Assembly: GCA_003202005.1 (NCBI GenBank)
Contig: QJJF01000004.1
Span: 151,561 to 215,560 of the forward strand
Length of the DNA: 64,000 bases
Direction: 5' to 3'
DNA from: Williamsia faeni
GTDB taxonomy: Bacteria > Actinomycetota > Actinomycetes > Mycobacteriales > Mycobacteriaceae
A program made the translations under genes and the position numbers. Below are positions 8,918 to 18,788 of the stretch, in pieces. Under the pieces are notes generated by a model that was not told where the DNA came from, made no database searches, and saw nothing but the letters and a program-made list of their open reading frames with translations. Position 1 is the stretch's first letter. Each line of letters starts with the position of its first letter.

Positions 8918-8961
8918 AAAAAGGGTGGTCGGGTCCGTGTGTCGCGGACCCGCGACAGCCA

Positions 8962-9144
8962 TTAGGCCCGTCGCCACCCATCTTCATCTGACCATCGATC
9001 GTCAGTGATCCCATCGTTCGGGTCAACTGATGATTCGCTGGCTGACAGCTCTCGTTGCAAGCGGTCGAAGTCAGTGTTCGGTGCACTGTACTTCAGTTCA
9101 CGAGCAACTTTCGTTTGCTTCGCCTTCGCCCGGCCGCGGCCCAT
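8962..9144 (-). CDS. DUF3073 small basic protein (Rv0810c-like)
   Basis: A 60-residue protein starting MGRGRAKAKQTKVARELKYS, the conserved start of the DUF3073 family, then an acidic tail (ITDDRWSDEDGWRR). The ATG at 9144 is chosen over an upstream in-frame ATG at 9195 because family members begin at MGRGRAKAKQ. In M. tuberculosis Rv0810c holds the same position after purM. Function is unknown. The basic start and acidic end might suggest nucleic-acid or ribosome contact, but that is only a guess. Confidence 0.88.
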   Translation of the reverse strand: MGRGRAKAKQTKVARELKYSAPNTDFDRLQRELSASESSVDPNDGITDDRWSDEDGWRRA

Positions 9145-9337
9145 TGGGGACCCCCTCGCGCAATGAAGGGGCGGCCAAACGTGTGGCGGCCCCATTCTGT
9201 GGTTACAAATATGGTCGTGAATCTGAGTCTACCGTGCCCGAAGGGGTGATGCGGACCAGCTTGTCCGCCGGTGGCGAAAATTTACATTCCGGGTACCGGA
9301 TTTCGCACGGAATATTGTGGCCCGGACGTCTGGCGAA

Positions 9338-9988
9338 TCACCTCTTCGCCAGGCGGTGCCATCGCTTCGCGTCCCGCACGACCTTCGCCGGGAGGTCCGC
9401 GATGGCGAGCAAATTCGCCAACGAAGCCGGGTCGGGTCCGGTGATCAGATGCCGGATGAGTACCCCGTGATCGGGCCTGGAGACGACCCTCACGGGATCC
9501 CCGGCGCGGACCCGCCCCGGTGTCACGACGCGGAGATAACAGCCCACATCTGCCCGCGCATAAAAACGCTTGATCCACTGGTCTTCCTGGGCCCAATCAG
9601 CGAATGTGCGGCACGGAGTCCGGGCAATCGTCACCTCGAGTTCGAGGTCGTCCCCTACCTGCCACCGCTCGCCGATGGTGGCATCTGTCGTCTCGATACC
9701 GGCGATGCGCAGGTTCTCGCCGAACCATCCGTAGGGCAGATCGCGACCGAGTTCCTGAGCCCATCGCCGGGCCTCGTCCTCGCCGTAGGCGTACACGGCC
9801 TGATCGATTCCGCCATGGTGTTTGGTGTCGCAGACATGGTCGATCGTGAGACCGAGCTCGTTGACGTCAACATGACCGTCGACCGCTCTCTTGTCGATCG
9901 CACTGTGTCCGACACCACCTGCGAGCGCATGTTCCTCGTGGACGGCGCAAACGGCGAGCACCGTGCCCGTTGCCAGGGTGTGGTGCAC
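9338..9988 (-). CDS. MOSC-domain protein
   Basis: A 216-residue single MOSC (molybdenum cofactor sulfurase C-terminal) domain protein. Visible motifs are YGWFGENLRI near residue 87 and the conserved Cys in ARTPCRTFADW near residue 123, the residue thought to handle persulfide or Moco sulfur in this family. Substrates are usually unknown; relatives bind Moco or act on N-hydroxylated compounds. It lies 3 bp downstream of ygfZ, so the two are likely co-transcribed. Mycobacterial versions of this neighbourhood lack it. Confidence 0.88.
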   Translation of the reverse strand: MHHTLATGTVLAVCAVHEEHALAGGVGHSAIDKRAVDGHVDVNELGLTIDHVCDTKHHGGIDQAVYAYGEDEARRWAQELGRDLPYGWFGENLRIAGIETTDATIGERWQVGDDLELEVTIARTPCRTFADWAQEDQWIKRFYARADVGCYLRVVTPGRVRAGDPVRVVSRPDHGVLIRHLITGPDPASLANLLAIADLPAKVVRDAKRWHRLAKR

Positions 9989-9991
9989 GCT

Positions 9992-11116
9992 TTACCGGCC
10001 TTTCAGTTTGTCGATGGCGGCGCGGCCGGCCTGGACGCGGTCGTCGGCCGGAACCGAAGACGGGTCGATCGCGGCGCTGGCACCACTGATGTCGAGTTGG
10101 GTATCGGAGGGGATTCCACGCTTGATGAGCGCCAGCGCGATCGGGCCGTACTCGAAGTGGTCGACGACGGTGCCGACACGACCGACGGCGCGACCACCGA
10201 CGGTGACCGGATCGCCGGTTGCGGGGCGGTGCTCTGCGCTGCCGTCGAGGTGCAGCAGAACCATCTGGCGCGGCGGCTTGCCGAGATTGTGGACCCGGGC
10301 GACTGTCTCCTGGCCCCGGTAGCAACCCTTGTTCAGGTGCACGGCGCCCAACTCGTCCGGTGTACCGATCCAGTTGACCTCGTGGGGGATCGTGCGCTCA
10401 TCGCTGTCGATTCCCAGCCGCGGCCGCAACGACGGCACCCGCAGTGCCTCGTACGTCCACATGCCGGCGGGCCGGGCGCCGACCGCGGTCAGGCTCGACC
10501 ACCATTCGATGAGCTGGTCGGTCGGGACGATCAAGTCGATCGTTTCGATCGATGCGTGCTCACCCAGGGCGGGCATCACCCGCCAGAAACCACCATCGGG
10601 CAGCTGTCCGGCGTCGTAGACGGTGGCTTCGTTCGGGATCTGCAGGAGGTGCGCGATCGCACCGGTGCGCGTGGCGGGGCCGATCAGCGTCAGCACCGAC
10701 AGGTCGGGGCGAGCAGCGACCTCGACCTTGGCCCAGAAGACCATCTTCTGAAGGAACGCGGCGAGAGGTTCTGCTCGCGATCCCTCGGTGTCGATCCAGG
10801 TCGTCTTGTCCAGTTCGGTGAGGACGAAGTGGTCTTCGACCCGGCCGTTGCCGTCGAGACTCAGGTTTTCGGCACTGTGACCGTCCGCGAGGTCGGTGAC
10901 GAATTGACTGGAGATCGTGTTCAGCCAGCTCAGTCGTTCGTCCCCGGTCAGCGCGATGACACCGCGGTGGGAACGGTCGACGACGGCCGCTGATGTGGTT
11001 GCGGCCCGCTGCTCTCCGAACGGGTCACCGAAATGCCAGGCCACGGATTCGTCCGGCGTATTCTCCAGGCCGCCGACGGCTCCTGAGGGGCGCAATGATT
11101 CCAACAAGTCAGTCAC
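9992..11116 (-). CDS. ygfZ: YgfZ/GcvT-like folate-binding Fe-S maintenance protein
   Basis: Tetrahydrofolate-dependent protein that helps maintain certain iron-sulfur enzymes. The 374-residue product has the family signature KGCYRGQE near residue 268, containing the conserved Cys, within a GcvT-like fold. The GTG at 11116 is chosen because a -10-like TACCAT sits 7 bp upstream, fitting a leaderless start, and it gives the usual length. An upstream in-frame extension would run into the divergent aminotransferase gene. It corresponds to Rv0811c. Confidence 0.88.
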   Translation of the reverse strand: MTDLLESLRPSGAVGGLENTPDESVAWHFGDPFGEQRAATTSAAVVDRSHRGVIALTGDERLSWLNTISSQFVTDLADGHSAENLSLDGNGRVEDHFVLTELDKTTWIDTEGSRAEPLAAFLQKMVFWAKVEVAARPDLSVLTLIGPATRTGAIAHLLQIPNEATVYDAGQLPDGGFWRVMPALGEHASIETIDLIVPTDQLIEWWSSLTAVGARPAGMWTYEALRVPSLRPRLGIDSDERTIPHEVNWIGTPDELGAVHLNKGCYRGQETVARVHNLGKPPRQMVLLHLDGSAEHRPATGDPVTVGGRAVGRVGTVVDHFEYGPIALALIKRGIPSDTQLDISGASAAIDPSSVPADDRVQAGRAAIDKLKGR

Positions 11117-11155
11117 CTTCCCAATGGTACGAGTGTGCTCGCTACCCTTGCCGCT
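11117..11155. promoter_or_regulatory. Divergent leaderless promoter pair (ygfZ / aminotransferase)
   Basis: In this 39-bp gap each gene has a TANNNT -10 element 7 bp from its start codon: TACCAT (11129-11124) for the leftward GTG at 11116, and TACCCT (11143-11148) for the rightward ATG at 11156. This spacing is the hallmark of leaderless actinobacterial transcripts. Confidence 0.6.
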
Positions 11156-12070
11156 ATGGCTCAACCAATTCTGGTGACTGTTGATGGTGCTGTTCTCGAC
11201 CCGGACGTGCCGATCCTGCACGCCGACGACCTCGCCGCCGTGCGCGGTGACGGAGTCTTCGAGACTCTGCTGGTCCGTTCCGGGACCGCCCGCTGCATCG
11301 ATCTGCATCTGCAGCGGCTGTCGCGCAGCGCCAGAGCACTCGACCTGCCGGAGCCGGATGTGGAGCAGTGGGCAGACGCCATCGCCATCGGCGCCCGTGT
11401 CTGGACCGAGAAGAACGACGGGGCAGAAGGCCTGATGCGGCTCGTCTATTCGCGTGGCCGGGAATCGGCACCGGCCGGAGCAGTCGTAGAGAAGAAGGCC
11501 GGCAAGCAGACCGGTTTGACCCGTGACGGCGGCGGCGCCACCGAATATCTGACGGTCGGCCCGGTCGCCGAGCGGGCGGCGCATGTACGTGAGCACGGCG
11601 TCAAGGTGATCACAGCTACTCGCGGTTACTCGGTGGATCTGGCCGCCGCGGCACCCTGGCAGCTGTTGGGTGCGAAGACGTTGAGTTATGCCACGAACAT
11701 GGCGGCCCTGCGATACGCCGCGAAGCAGGGTGCCGACGACGTGATCTACACCAGCAGTGAGGGACTGATCCTCGAAAGTCCGCGTTCAACCGTGATCGTG
11801 GTCGAGGGGGAGACGCTGACGACCCCGCCCCCGGAATCCGGGATCCTGGAAGGCACCACACAGCAGGCGTTGTTCGCCCAGGCTGAAAAGGAGGGGTGGG
11901 AGACGAAGATCGCGCCCCTGAGTCCGGCGGATCTTGTCTGCGCCGAGGCGGTCTGGCTGCTGTCGAGCATTACCCTCGCCACCAGGGTCACCGAGCTGAA
12001 TGGGTACACAATGGCGACTCCGGATCGGCCACAAGACTTCTCGGAGTTGGTGGACCGCGCCATCGGGTGA
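11156..12070 (+). CDS. Class IV aminotransferase / aminodeoxychorismate lyase-like (Rv0812-like)
   Basis: A 304-residue fold-type IV PLP enzyme. The PLP lysine is in GAKTLSYATNMAALR near residue 184, and the glutamate-containing SSEGLILESPRSTV segment near residue 208 is typical of branched-chain aminotransferase and PabC relatives. Either 4-amino-4-deoxychorismate lyase (folate) or an amino-acid transaminase is possible; position next to folate-binding YgfZ favours the former. The ATG at 11156 is leaderless. It is the counterpart of Rv0812. Confidence 0.82.
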   Translation: MAQPILVTVDGAVLDPDVPILHADDLAAVRGDGVFETLLVRSGTARCIDLHLQRLSRSARALDLPEPDVEQWADAIAIGARVWTEKNDGAEGLMRLVYSRGRESAPAGAVVEKKAGKQTGLTRDGGGATEYLTVGPVAERAAHVREHGVKVITATRGYSVDLAAAAPWQLLGAKTLSYATNMAALRYAAKQGADDVIYTSSEGLILESPRSTVIVVEGETLTTPPPESGILEGTTQQALFAQAEKEGWETKIAPLSPADLVCAEAVWLLSSITLATRVTELNGYTMATPDRPQDFSELVDRAIG

Positions 12071-12295
12071 GCGTGAATCAACCGGGTTCGTGATGATCAC
12101 GCTCTGATTTCTTTATGCGCAGTTATCGCGTTGAATGCTCGCAATTTGGTTGCGTGCACTATTTTCTAGATCATGCGGTCTTTTGGCGTCGGTGAGACGG
12201 TCGAGGTCCGCAGTGGTTGCGCGCGTTTGACCGACGCGCAAAGCCTGTCGATTGCTGCGCTCCCATGCCGCCGACCTGTCATGAAGGGCGTTCCC

Positions 12296-12331
12296 GGGCC
12301 TGAGGTCCCATGGGTGAGGGGCCTTGTGCCC
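12296..12331. promoter_or_regulatory. Two DosR/DevR-box-like sites upstream of cydA
   Basis: GGGCCTGAGGTCCC (12296-12309) fits the GGGnCnnnnGnCCC core of the DosR consensus, and GGGGCCTTGTGCCC (12318-12331) fits it less well. They begin 22 bp apart, two helical turns, the phasing expected of paired DosR sites. A role in oxygen-responsive cytochrome bd expression is an inference. Confidence 0.4.
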
Positions 12332-12412
12332 AACCTCGCCAAACGTGGCCACCGGCACACCGAAAGCGTGCATTTTCGCTTGTAGGGCCCATGATCGACG
12401 GCGTAGCCTGAA

Positions 12413-12431
12413 CTACTACTGAACGTAGTAG
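12413..12431. promoter_or_regulatory. Palindrome immediately upstream of cydA
   Basis: CTACTAC-TGAAC-GTAGTAG is a perfect inverted repeat with 7-bp arms, ending 21 bp before the cydA ATG. It could be an operator or a 5'-UTR hairpin; the cognate regulator is not identified. Confidence 0.5.
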
Positions 12432-12452
12432 AACCCCGGCGAATGAGGGAAC

Positions 12453-14057
12453 ATGGACGCACTCGACGTCTCCCGATGGCAGTTCGGCATCACGACCGTC
12501 TATCACTTCATATTGGTCCCGCTGACGATCGGTTTGGCGCCGATGGTGGCGATCATGCAGACGGTCTGGGTGGTGACCGGTAAAGAACAGTGGCTTCGGG
12601 CGACGAAGTTCTTCGGCAAACTGCTGCTGATCAACTTTGCACTCGGTGTGGCCACCGGCATCGTGCAGGAGTTCCAGTTCGGGATGAACTGGAGTGAGTA
12701 CAGCCGATTCGTCGGAGATGTCTTCGGCGGACCGCTGGCCCTCGAAGGACTGGTGGCGTTCTTCCTGGAATCAACGTTCCTGGGACTGTGGATCTTCGGG
12801 TGGGACCGCCTGCCGAAGAAAGTGCACCTCATGACGATCTGGATGGTCGCCATCGGTGTCAACGCCTCGGCCTGGTTCATCATCGCGGCCAACTCGTGGA
12901 TGCAACATTCGGTGGGGGCGCAGTGGAATGCCGAGAAGCAGCGTCCCGAGCTGAAGAGCCTGTGGGATGTGTTGACCAACAGCACCACGCTCGCGGCTTT
13001 CCCGCATACGATCGCCGGCGCGTTCCTCACCGCAGGCACATTTGTGGCGGCCATCGGAATCTGGTGGATGGTCCGAAACATGCGACGGGCCCAGAAGCTT
13101 CGGGAGATTGTGCCCGCCGGTGTGACTGCGCGGGAGGGATCGTCGGCGGTAGCCGTCGCGGACGACCCGGAACCGTCGATGAACGGCAAGACCGCCGATC
13201 AACTCGAGCACGACGCGAGAACGCTGTATCGCCCGGTCACTCGCCTGGCACTGTGGATCATGATCATCAGCGGCGTGGCGCTCGCCATCACCGGTGACGC
13301 GCAGGCGAAGCTGATGTTCAAGCAGCAGCCGATGAAGATGGCGTCGGCGGAGTCGTTGTGTACCACCGAAACCGGGGCCAGTTTCTCCATTCTGGCGATC
13401 GGGACGCAGAACAACTGCGAATCGGTGACACACCTCATCGAGATTCCCAACATGCTCTCGTACCTGGCCGACGGCGACTTCAACTCGACGTTGCTCGGCG
13501 TCGAGGAACTGCAGACCCAGCATGTCGCCAACTTCGGTCCCGGCAACTACAAGCCCAATCTGTTTGTCACGTACTGGTCCTTCCGGGCGATGATCGGCTG
13601 GGCCCTGGGATCGGCGGCCCTGGCTCTGGCCGGGCTGTGGTTGATGCGTCGCGGCCGGATACCCGATTCGAAAAAGTTTGGAACGTTTGCCATCTGGATG
13701 ATCCCCACGCCGTTCCTGGCCAACAGTTCGGGCTGGATCTTCACCGAGATGGGCAGGCAGCCCTGGATGGTGGTCCCCAATCCGTCGTCGCAGGGTGACA
13801 CCAACGGGCTGGAGGACATCCACCTCACGGTGCAGCAAGGTGTGAGTCAGCATTCGGGTTATCTGGTTCTCGCCTCGCTGATCATTTTCACCCTGCTCTA
13901 CGGCGCACTCGGGGTCATCTGGTTCATGTTGATCCGCAAGTACACCCGAGAAGGTCCGACCGCCGTGGACGCCGGCCCACCGATCAACGGTCCGGACGGG
14001 CCGGAGTCGGACCGGCCGGAATCCGATGAGCCCAAACAACTGTCGTTCGCGTACTGA
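12453..14057 (+). CDS. cydA: Cytochrome bd oxidase subunit I
   Basis: Membrane subunit that carries the hemes of cytochrome bd, a high-affinity quinol oxidase for low oxygen. The 534-residue protein begins with the family start DVSRWQFGITTVYHFI, whose early His is near a heme ligand position. It contains the long periplasmic quinol loop and the GRQPWMV segment near residue 427 that is conserved in CydA. The ATG at 12453 has GAGGGA directly upstream. First gene of cydABDC. Confidence 0.96.
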   Translation: MDALDVSRWQFGITTVYHFILVPLTIGLAPMVAIMQTVWVVTGKEQWLRATKFFGKLLLINFALGVATGIVQEFQFGMNWSEYSRFVGDVFGGPLALEGLVAFFLESTFLGLWIFGWDRLPKKVHLMTIWMVAIGVNASAWFIIAANSWMQHSVGAQWNAEKQRPELKSLWDVLTNSTTLAAFPHTIAGAFLTAGTFVAAIGIWWMVRNMRRAQKLREIVPAGVTAREGSSAVAVADDPEPSMNGKTADQLEHDARTLYRPVTRLALWIMIISGVALAITGDAQAKLMFKQQPMKMASAESLCTTETGASFSILAIGTQNNCESVTHLIEIPNMLSYLADGDFNSTLLGVEELQTQHVANFGPGNYKPNLFVTYWSFRAMIGWALGSAALALAGLWLMRRGRIPDSKKFGTFAIWMIPTPFLANSSGWIFTEMGRQPWMVVPNPSSQGDTNGLEDIHLTVQQGVSQHSGYLVLASLIIFTLLYGALGVIWFMLIRKYTREGPTAVDAGPPINGPDGPESDRPESDEPKQLSFAY

Positions 14058-14074
14058 GGGACCGAGGGAGAGCA

Positions 14075-15132
<1,058 letters not shown>

Positions 15133-15136
<4 letters not shown>

Positions 15137-16827
15137 CCGGCGCAAAAGCGTCATCGGCGTCCGGCCCGCCCATCGACCCACGGCTGTGGCGCTATTCGCG
15201 GACGTCGCGCCGGTACCTGGTGCTGACGGTGCTGATGGCGGTCACACAGGTGATCTGTGTGATCGTCACCGCGGCGACGGTCGCCTCGATCCTGTCCGAG
15301 CTGATCGTGTCGCCGGATCGGCGAAGTCTGGATGCTCAGGCCTGGCACCTGTGGGCGTTGGCCGGGGCCATCGTCGTACGGGTGACCGCGGTGTATGTCC
15401 ACGACCGGTACGCGCACCGGGCCAGTGCCGGGGTGATCTCAGATCTGCGCGGTGAAGCCCTTGCCGCGGTGTCGGATCCGTCACGAACACCGCCGCGAGA
15501 GTTGCTGACACGGCGCAATCGACTCGCGACGATACTCACGCACGGCCTCGACGCGCTGGGCCCGTATCTCACGGGCTACATCCCGGCGCTGTTGCTCTCG
15601 GTGGTTGCCATCCCGGTGCTGGTGGTGGTCATGGCGATGGCGGATCTGACGTCTGCCGTCATCGTTGTCGTGACACTGCCTCTCATCCCGATATTCATGA
15701 TTCTGATCGGTCGATTGACCCGGGATCGAACGGCCAACCGACTGACGGCGATGAGCCGCTTGTCTTCTCAGCTCCTCGATCTGATCGCGGGCATTCCCAC
15801 CCTTCGTGCGCTGGGGCGCGAGCGCGAGCCGGCCGCCCGCGTCGGCGAACTCGGGCAGGCCCATCGGCGAAGCACAATGCAAGCCCTGCGGGTGGCGTTC
15901 TTGTCCGGTGCGGTACTCGAACTCCTTGCGACGCTGAGTGTCGCCTTGGTGGCCGTCAGCATCGGCCTGCGTCTGGTGCAGGGCGAAATGGGTCTCTACG
16001 GAGGTGTTCTCGCGCTGATCCTCGCGCCCGAGGTGTATCTGCCGCTACGGACGGCCGGCGCGCAGTTCCACGATTCGGAGGCTGGGACAGCCAGCGCGCG
16101 TGAGGTGTTCGAGATCATCGAGGGTGACTCGGTCAAACGATCGGTGGGGAACCGGTCCGTCGCGGTAGCCGGAGCCAAGATCATGGTCGCCGGGCTGGGT
16201 GTGCACGGCCGTGACGGATGGGCGCCGCACGATCTGTCCGCGACCATCACGCCCGGACGACTGACGGTGCTCACCGGCCCGAATGGAGCCGGAAAGTCGA
16301 CGGTCCTCTCAGCGATCCTGGGTCTGCAGTGGCCCCAGGAAGGGTCGGTCATCATCGGAGATGTTCCGGTTGCCGAGCTCGATCCGGCAACGCTGTGGGA
16401 GCAGGTGGCCTGGCTGCCCCAACATCCGGTGCTGGTTCCCGGAACAGTGGCCGAGAACTTCGAGATGACAGGGCCGGTGAGCCCGCGTGACCGCGATTTC
16501 GGCTGCCGGGCCAGTGGTTTCGACGCTGTCGTGTCCGGACTGCCGGACGGCTGGCAGACGGTCCTGGGTAGCGGAGGTGTGGGACTGTCCGCCGGACAAC
16601 GACAGCGCCTCGCCCTGGCCCGGGTACTGGCTTCGCCCGCACCACTGTTGCTGCTGGACGAACCCACCACCCACCTCGATGCCGACGCCGAATTGGCAGT
16701 GGCAAGCGCGTTGCAATCGCGGGCCACGGCCGGCGATTCCGTCGTGGTGGTTGCGCACCGACCCGCGATGCTCGCTGTTGCCGACGACATCGTCGAAGTG
16801 GCCGGGGTGACATATGTCGAACACTGA
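15133..16827 (+). CDS. cydD: CydD subunit of the CydDC ABC transporter
   Basis: Half-transporter of 564 residues: an N-terminal six-helix exporter domain and a C-terminal ATPase with Walker A GPNGAGKST near residue 381, signature LSAGQRQRLALARVL and Walker B LLLLDEPTTHLD. CydDC is needed for cytochrome bd assembly; thiol export and heme transport have both been proposed. The GTG at 15133 overlaps the cydB stop (GTGA), implying coupling. A longer in-frame extension inside cydB is rejected. Confidence 0.93.
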
Positions 16828-18529
16828 CAACACTTCTGCGCATCGCGGGCTCCGGGGTGATCCGCTCTGGCGGGCATTGGGTCTGTTGGGGTTGCGCGGT
16901 GGGCCGGTCGCGCGATCGTTGTTGCTCGGAATCCTGGGCGCGGGTAGTGCTTTGGCCTTGGCGGCACTGTCGGCGTGGCTGATCACCAGGGCGTGGCAGA
17001 TGCCGCCGGTTCTCTCGCTGTCGGTTGTGGTGACAGCGGTTCGGGCCCTGGGTATTTCCCGCGGACTGTTTCGATACCTCGAGCGACTCGCCACGCACGA
17101 TCTGGCATTCGATGCGATGTCGACGGCGCGCAGTCGGCTCTATCTGGCGCTCGCCGGCGGCCCCGCCGGGTATTCCGTGGGACTGCGCCGCGGAGAGTTG
17201 TTGTCGCGGACGGGGACCGACGTCGACGAGATCGGGAATGCGCTCATCCGGGCGATCATCCCGATCGGCGTGTCGATTGTCGTATCCGGAGCGGCGGTGG
17301 CGATCATGGCGTTCGTCTCGCTGTCGGCGGCGCTGGTGCTGGCCATCGCGCTGCTGGTCAGTGGGGTGGTGGGCCCGTGGCTGGCGGTCCGGGGAGCGCA
17401 GATGGCTGCGCGAGCCGAGGCCGCAGCTCAGACCCGGAATGCCGGCGCGATCATGACCCTGCTCGACCACGCCGCGGAACTGTCGGTGGCCGGGCGGCGT
17501 GACGCGCTGCTGGACGAGTCGCGAGCCGCCGAATCCGAAGCCACCGAGGCGGCCGATCGCGGTGCCACACAAGGCGCCTGGGCCAGTGCCGCGGTTCCGC
17601 TGGCAGTCGGGATATCGGTGTTGGCCGCCGCGCTGGTCGGGATCGGATTGGCAGACAGTGTCTCTCCGATGGCGTTGGGCGTGCTGATCCTGCTGCCCCT
17701 GAGCGCGTTCGAATCGACGGGGCCGATGACCGAGGCGGCGATGCAACTTCAGCGAAGTCGCAATTCCGCTCGGCGGATCATGGCGATGATCGACCGTGCC
17801 GGTGACTTCCAAGAACCCCCGCACTCCGCGGCCGTGGGCACCGGCCGGGACACCGTAATGGCCCGCGGTCTGCGCTGGGGGTGGCCCGGCGGTGAGGTGT
17901 TCGGCGGTGACGACGGCGTCGACCTCGACATCGAACCGGGATCGCGGATCGCGATCGTCGGTCCGAGCGGGTGCGGAAAGTCGACGTTGTTGCTGACTCT
18001 GGCCGGGTTGTTGCCGCCGGTGGCGGGGACGGTCACGTGGCCCGCCAACAACGACGACACCATCCGCTACTTCGCCGAGGACGGCCATATCTTCACCACC
18101 AGCGTTCGCGAGAATCTGCTCGTCTCGAGGGGCGATGCCCCCGATGCGATGATCGCCGATGTGATCGACCGGGTCGGACTGGGCGAATGGGTCGCCGGGC
18201 TCCCGCAGGGCGTCGACACCCCGCTTGATGCCGGTGCCGACTCGATCAGCGGCGGTCAGCGTCGTCGGTTGCTGCTTGCGCGAGCCCTGATCAATAAGGC
18301 GCCGATACTTCTGCTCGATGAGCCGGGGGAGAACCTCGACCGCGCCGATTCCGATCGGTTGCAGCGTGAACTGCTCGACACAGCCCACGCGGTGCTGGTT
18401 GAGCCGGATCGAGCCGTGGTGGTGGTGACCCATCGTCTGCCGGTCGATCATCGTGCCGACTCGGTCATCGACCTGCGTCGAACTTTGCCCTCGGAAAAAC
18501 CGGTTGCCGACGCCCGCAACCGGGAGTAG
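16814..18529 (+). CDS. cydC: CydC subunit of the CydDC ABC transporter
   Basis: Partner half-transporter of 571 residues, with six membrane helices, then an ATPase domain with Walker [10 protein letters not shown], signature SISGGQRRRLLLARAL and Walker B ILLLDEPGENLD. Its start overlaps the cydD end by 14 bp. The helical domain includes the GELLSRTGTDVDEIGNAL segment near residue 130 found in CydC proteins. It completes the operon. Confidence 0.93.
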   Translation: MSNTDNTSAHRGLRGDPLWRALGLLGLRGGPVARSLLLGILGAGSALALAALSAWLITRAWQMPPVLSLSVVVTAVRALGISRGLFRYLERLATHDLAFDAMSTARSRLYLALAGGPAGYSVGLRRGELLSRTGTDVDEIGNALIRAIIPIGVSIVVSGAAVAIMAFVSLSAALVLAIALLVSGVVGPWLAVRGAQMAARAEAAAQTRNAGAIMTLLDHAAELSVAGRRDALLDESRAAESEATEAADRGATQGAWASAAVPLAVGISVLAAALVGIGLADSVSPMALGVLILLPLSAFESTGPMTEAAMQLQRSRNSARRIMAMIDRAGDFQEPPHSAAVGTGRDTVMARGLRWGWPGGEVFGGDDGVDLDIEPGSRIAIVGPSGCGKSTLLLTLAGLLPPVAGTVTWPANNDDTIRYFAEDGHIFTTSVRENLLVSRGDAPDAMIADVIDRVGLGEWVAGLPQGVDTPLDAGADSISGGQRRRLLLARALINKAPILLLDEPGENLDRADSDRLQRELLDTAHAVLVEPDRAVVVVTHRLPVDHRADSVIDLRRTLPSEKPVADARNRE

Positions 18530-18564
18530 CTTCGTCCGTACACGAGGAAGGAGGTGGTCTGAAA

Positions 18565-18600
18565 TTGATTTCTAGGACACGTGAGGTGACCATCAGCTAA
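18565..18600 (+). CDS. Possible 11-codon peptide (MISRTREVTIS) with a near-perfect ribosome-binding site
   Basis: TTG at 18565 opens an 11-codon frame ending TAA at 18600. AAGGAGGTG (18548-18556), a 9-base match to the 16S rRNA 3' end, stands 8 bases upstream, far stronger than most genes in this window have. The frame starts 36 bp after the cydC stop. Such a strong site before so short a frame suggests a translated regulatory peptide or a conserved RNA motif. No homology is claimed. Confidence 0.35.
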   Translation: MISRTREVTIS

Positions 18601-18664
18601 CCGGCCGATTGGTGGATTACCTTGTACCCCAATCGGTATCAAGCTGAATCCACGTTGGTCACCG

Positions 18665-18730
18665 GACCCCCGTACCTTTCCGGCCTCGTCCTGGCCGGAT
18701 ACCCGCTGTCTTGCGGGTGGTGCGGGGGTC
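18665..18730 (+). ncRNA. Candidate structured RNA: three-way junction 3' of cydC
   Basis: The outer stem pairs 18665-18676 with 18719-18730 (12 bp, one T.G wobble). Inside are two hairpins: TCCGGCC/GGCCGGA (18679-18685 with 18693-18699, 7-nt loop) and ACCCGC/GCGGGT (18701-18706 with 18713-18718, 6-nt loop). Linkers are 2, 1 and 0 nt, giving a compact three-way junction. It may be the 3' end structure of the cyd transcript or a separate regulatory RNA. The palindromes make the strand assignment uncertain. Confidence 0.5.
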
Positions 18731-18748
18731 TGCCCCGTTCGACGGTGT

Positions 18749-18788
18749 TAGATTCGCTTCCATGAAGCCGCACAGGTCGAGCCCGTGA
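18749..18788 (+). promoter_or_regulatory. Leaderless promoter and 8-codon upstream ORF
   Basis: TAGATT (18749-18754) lies 7 bp before an ATG at 18762. That ATG opens MKPHRSSP and stops with TGA at 18786-18788, overlapping the GTG start (18785) of the next gene as GTGA. This suggests a leaderless upstream peptide whose translation delivers ribosomes to the downstream start. Confidence 0.45.

Larger units (their letters stand above)
12071..12452. other. Gene-free 382-bp leader of the cyd operon
   Basis: No convincing coding sequence is visible here; short open frames on both strands lack start signals and family features. It holds two hypoxia-box-like sites (12296-12331) and a palindrome just before cydA (12413-12431), each listed separately. 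The length and content suggest that cydA transcription is elaborately regulated. Confidence 0.6.

Noticed and set aside
9317..10993. A 558-codon rightward frame over the MOSC and ygfZ genes
   Set aside because: Both opposite genes have strong family motifs, and this frame has none.
16352..18451. A 699-codon open frame antisense to cydD and cydC
   Set aside because: It lies wholly opposite two clear ABC transporter genes, is Arg/His/Gln-rich and has no domain. It is a by-product of high G+C codon use.
18665..18730. Purine-type riboswitch (three-way junction)
   Set aside because: Loops and junction nucleotides do not match the purine aptamer, and the element is not directly before a purine gene.
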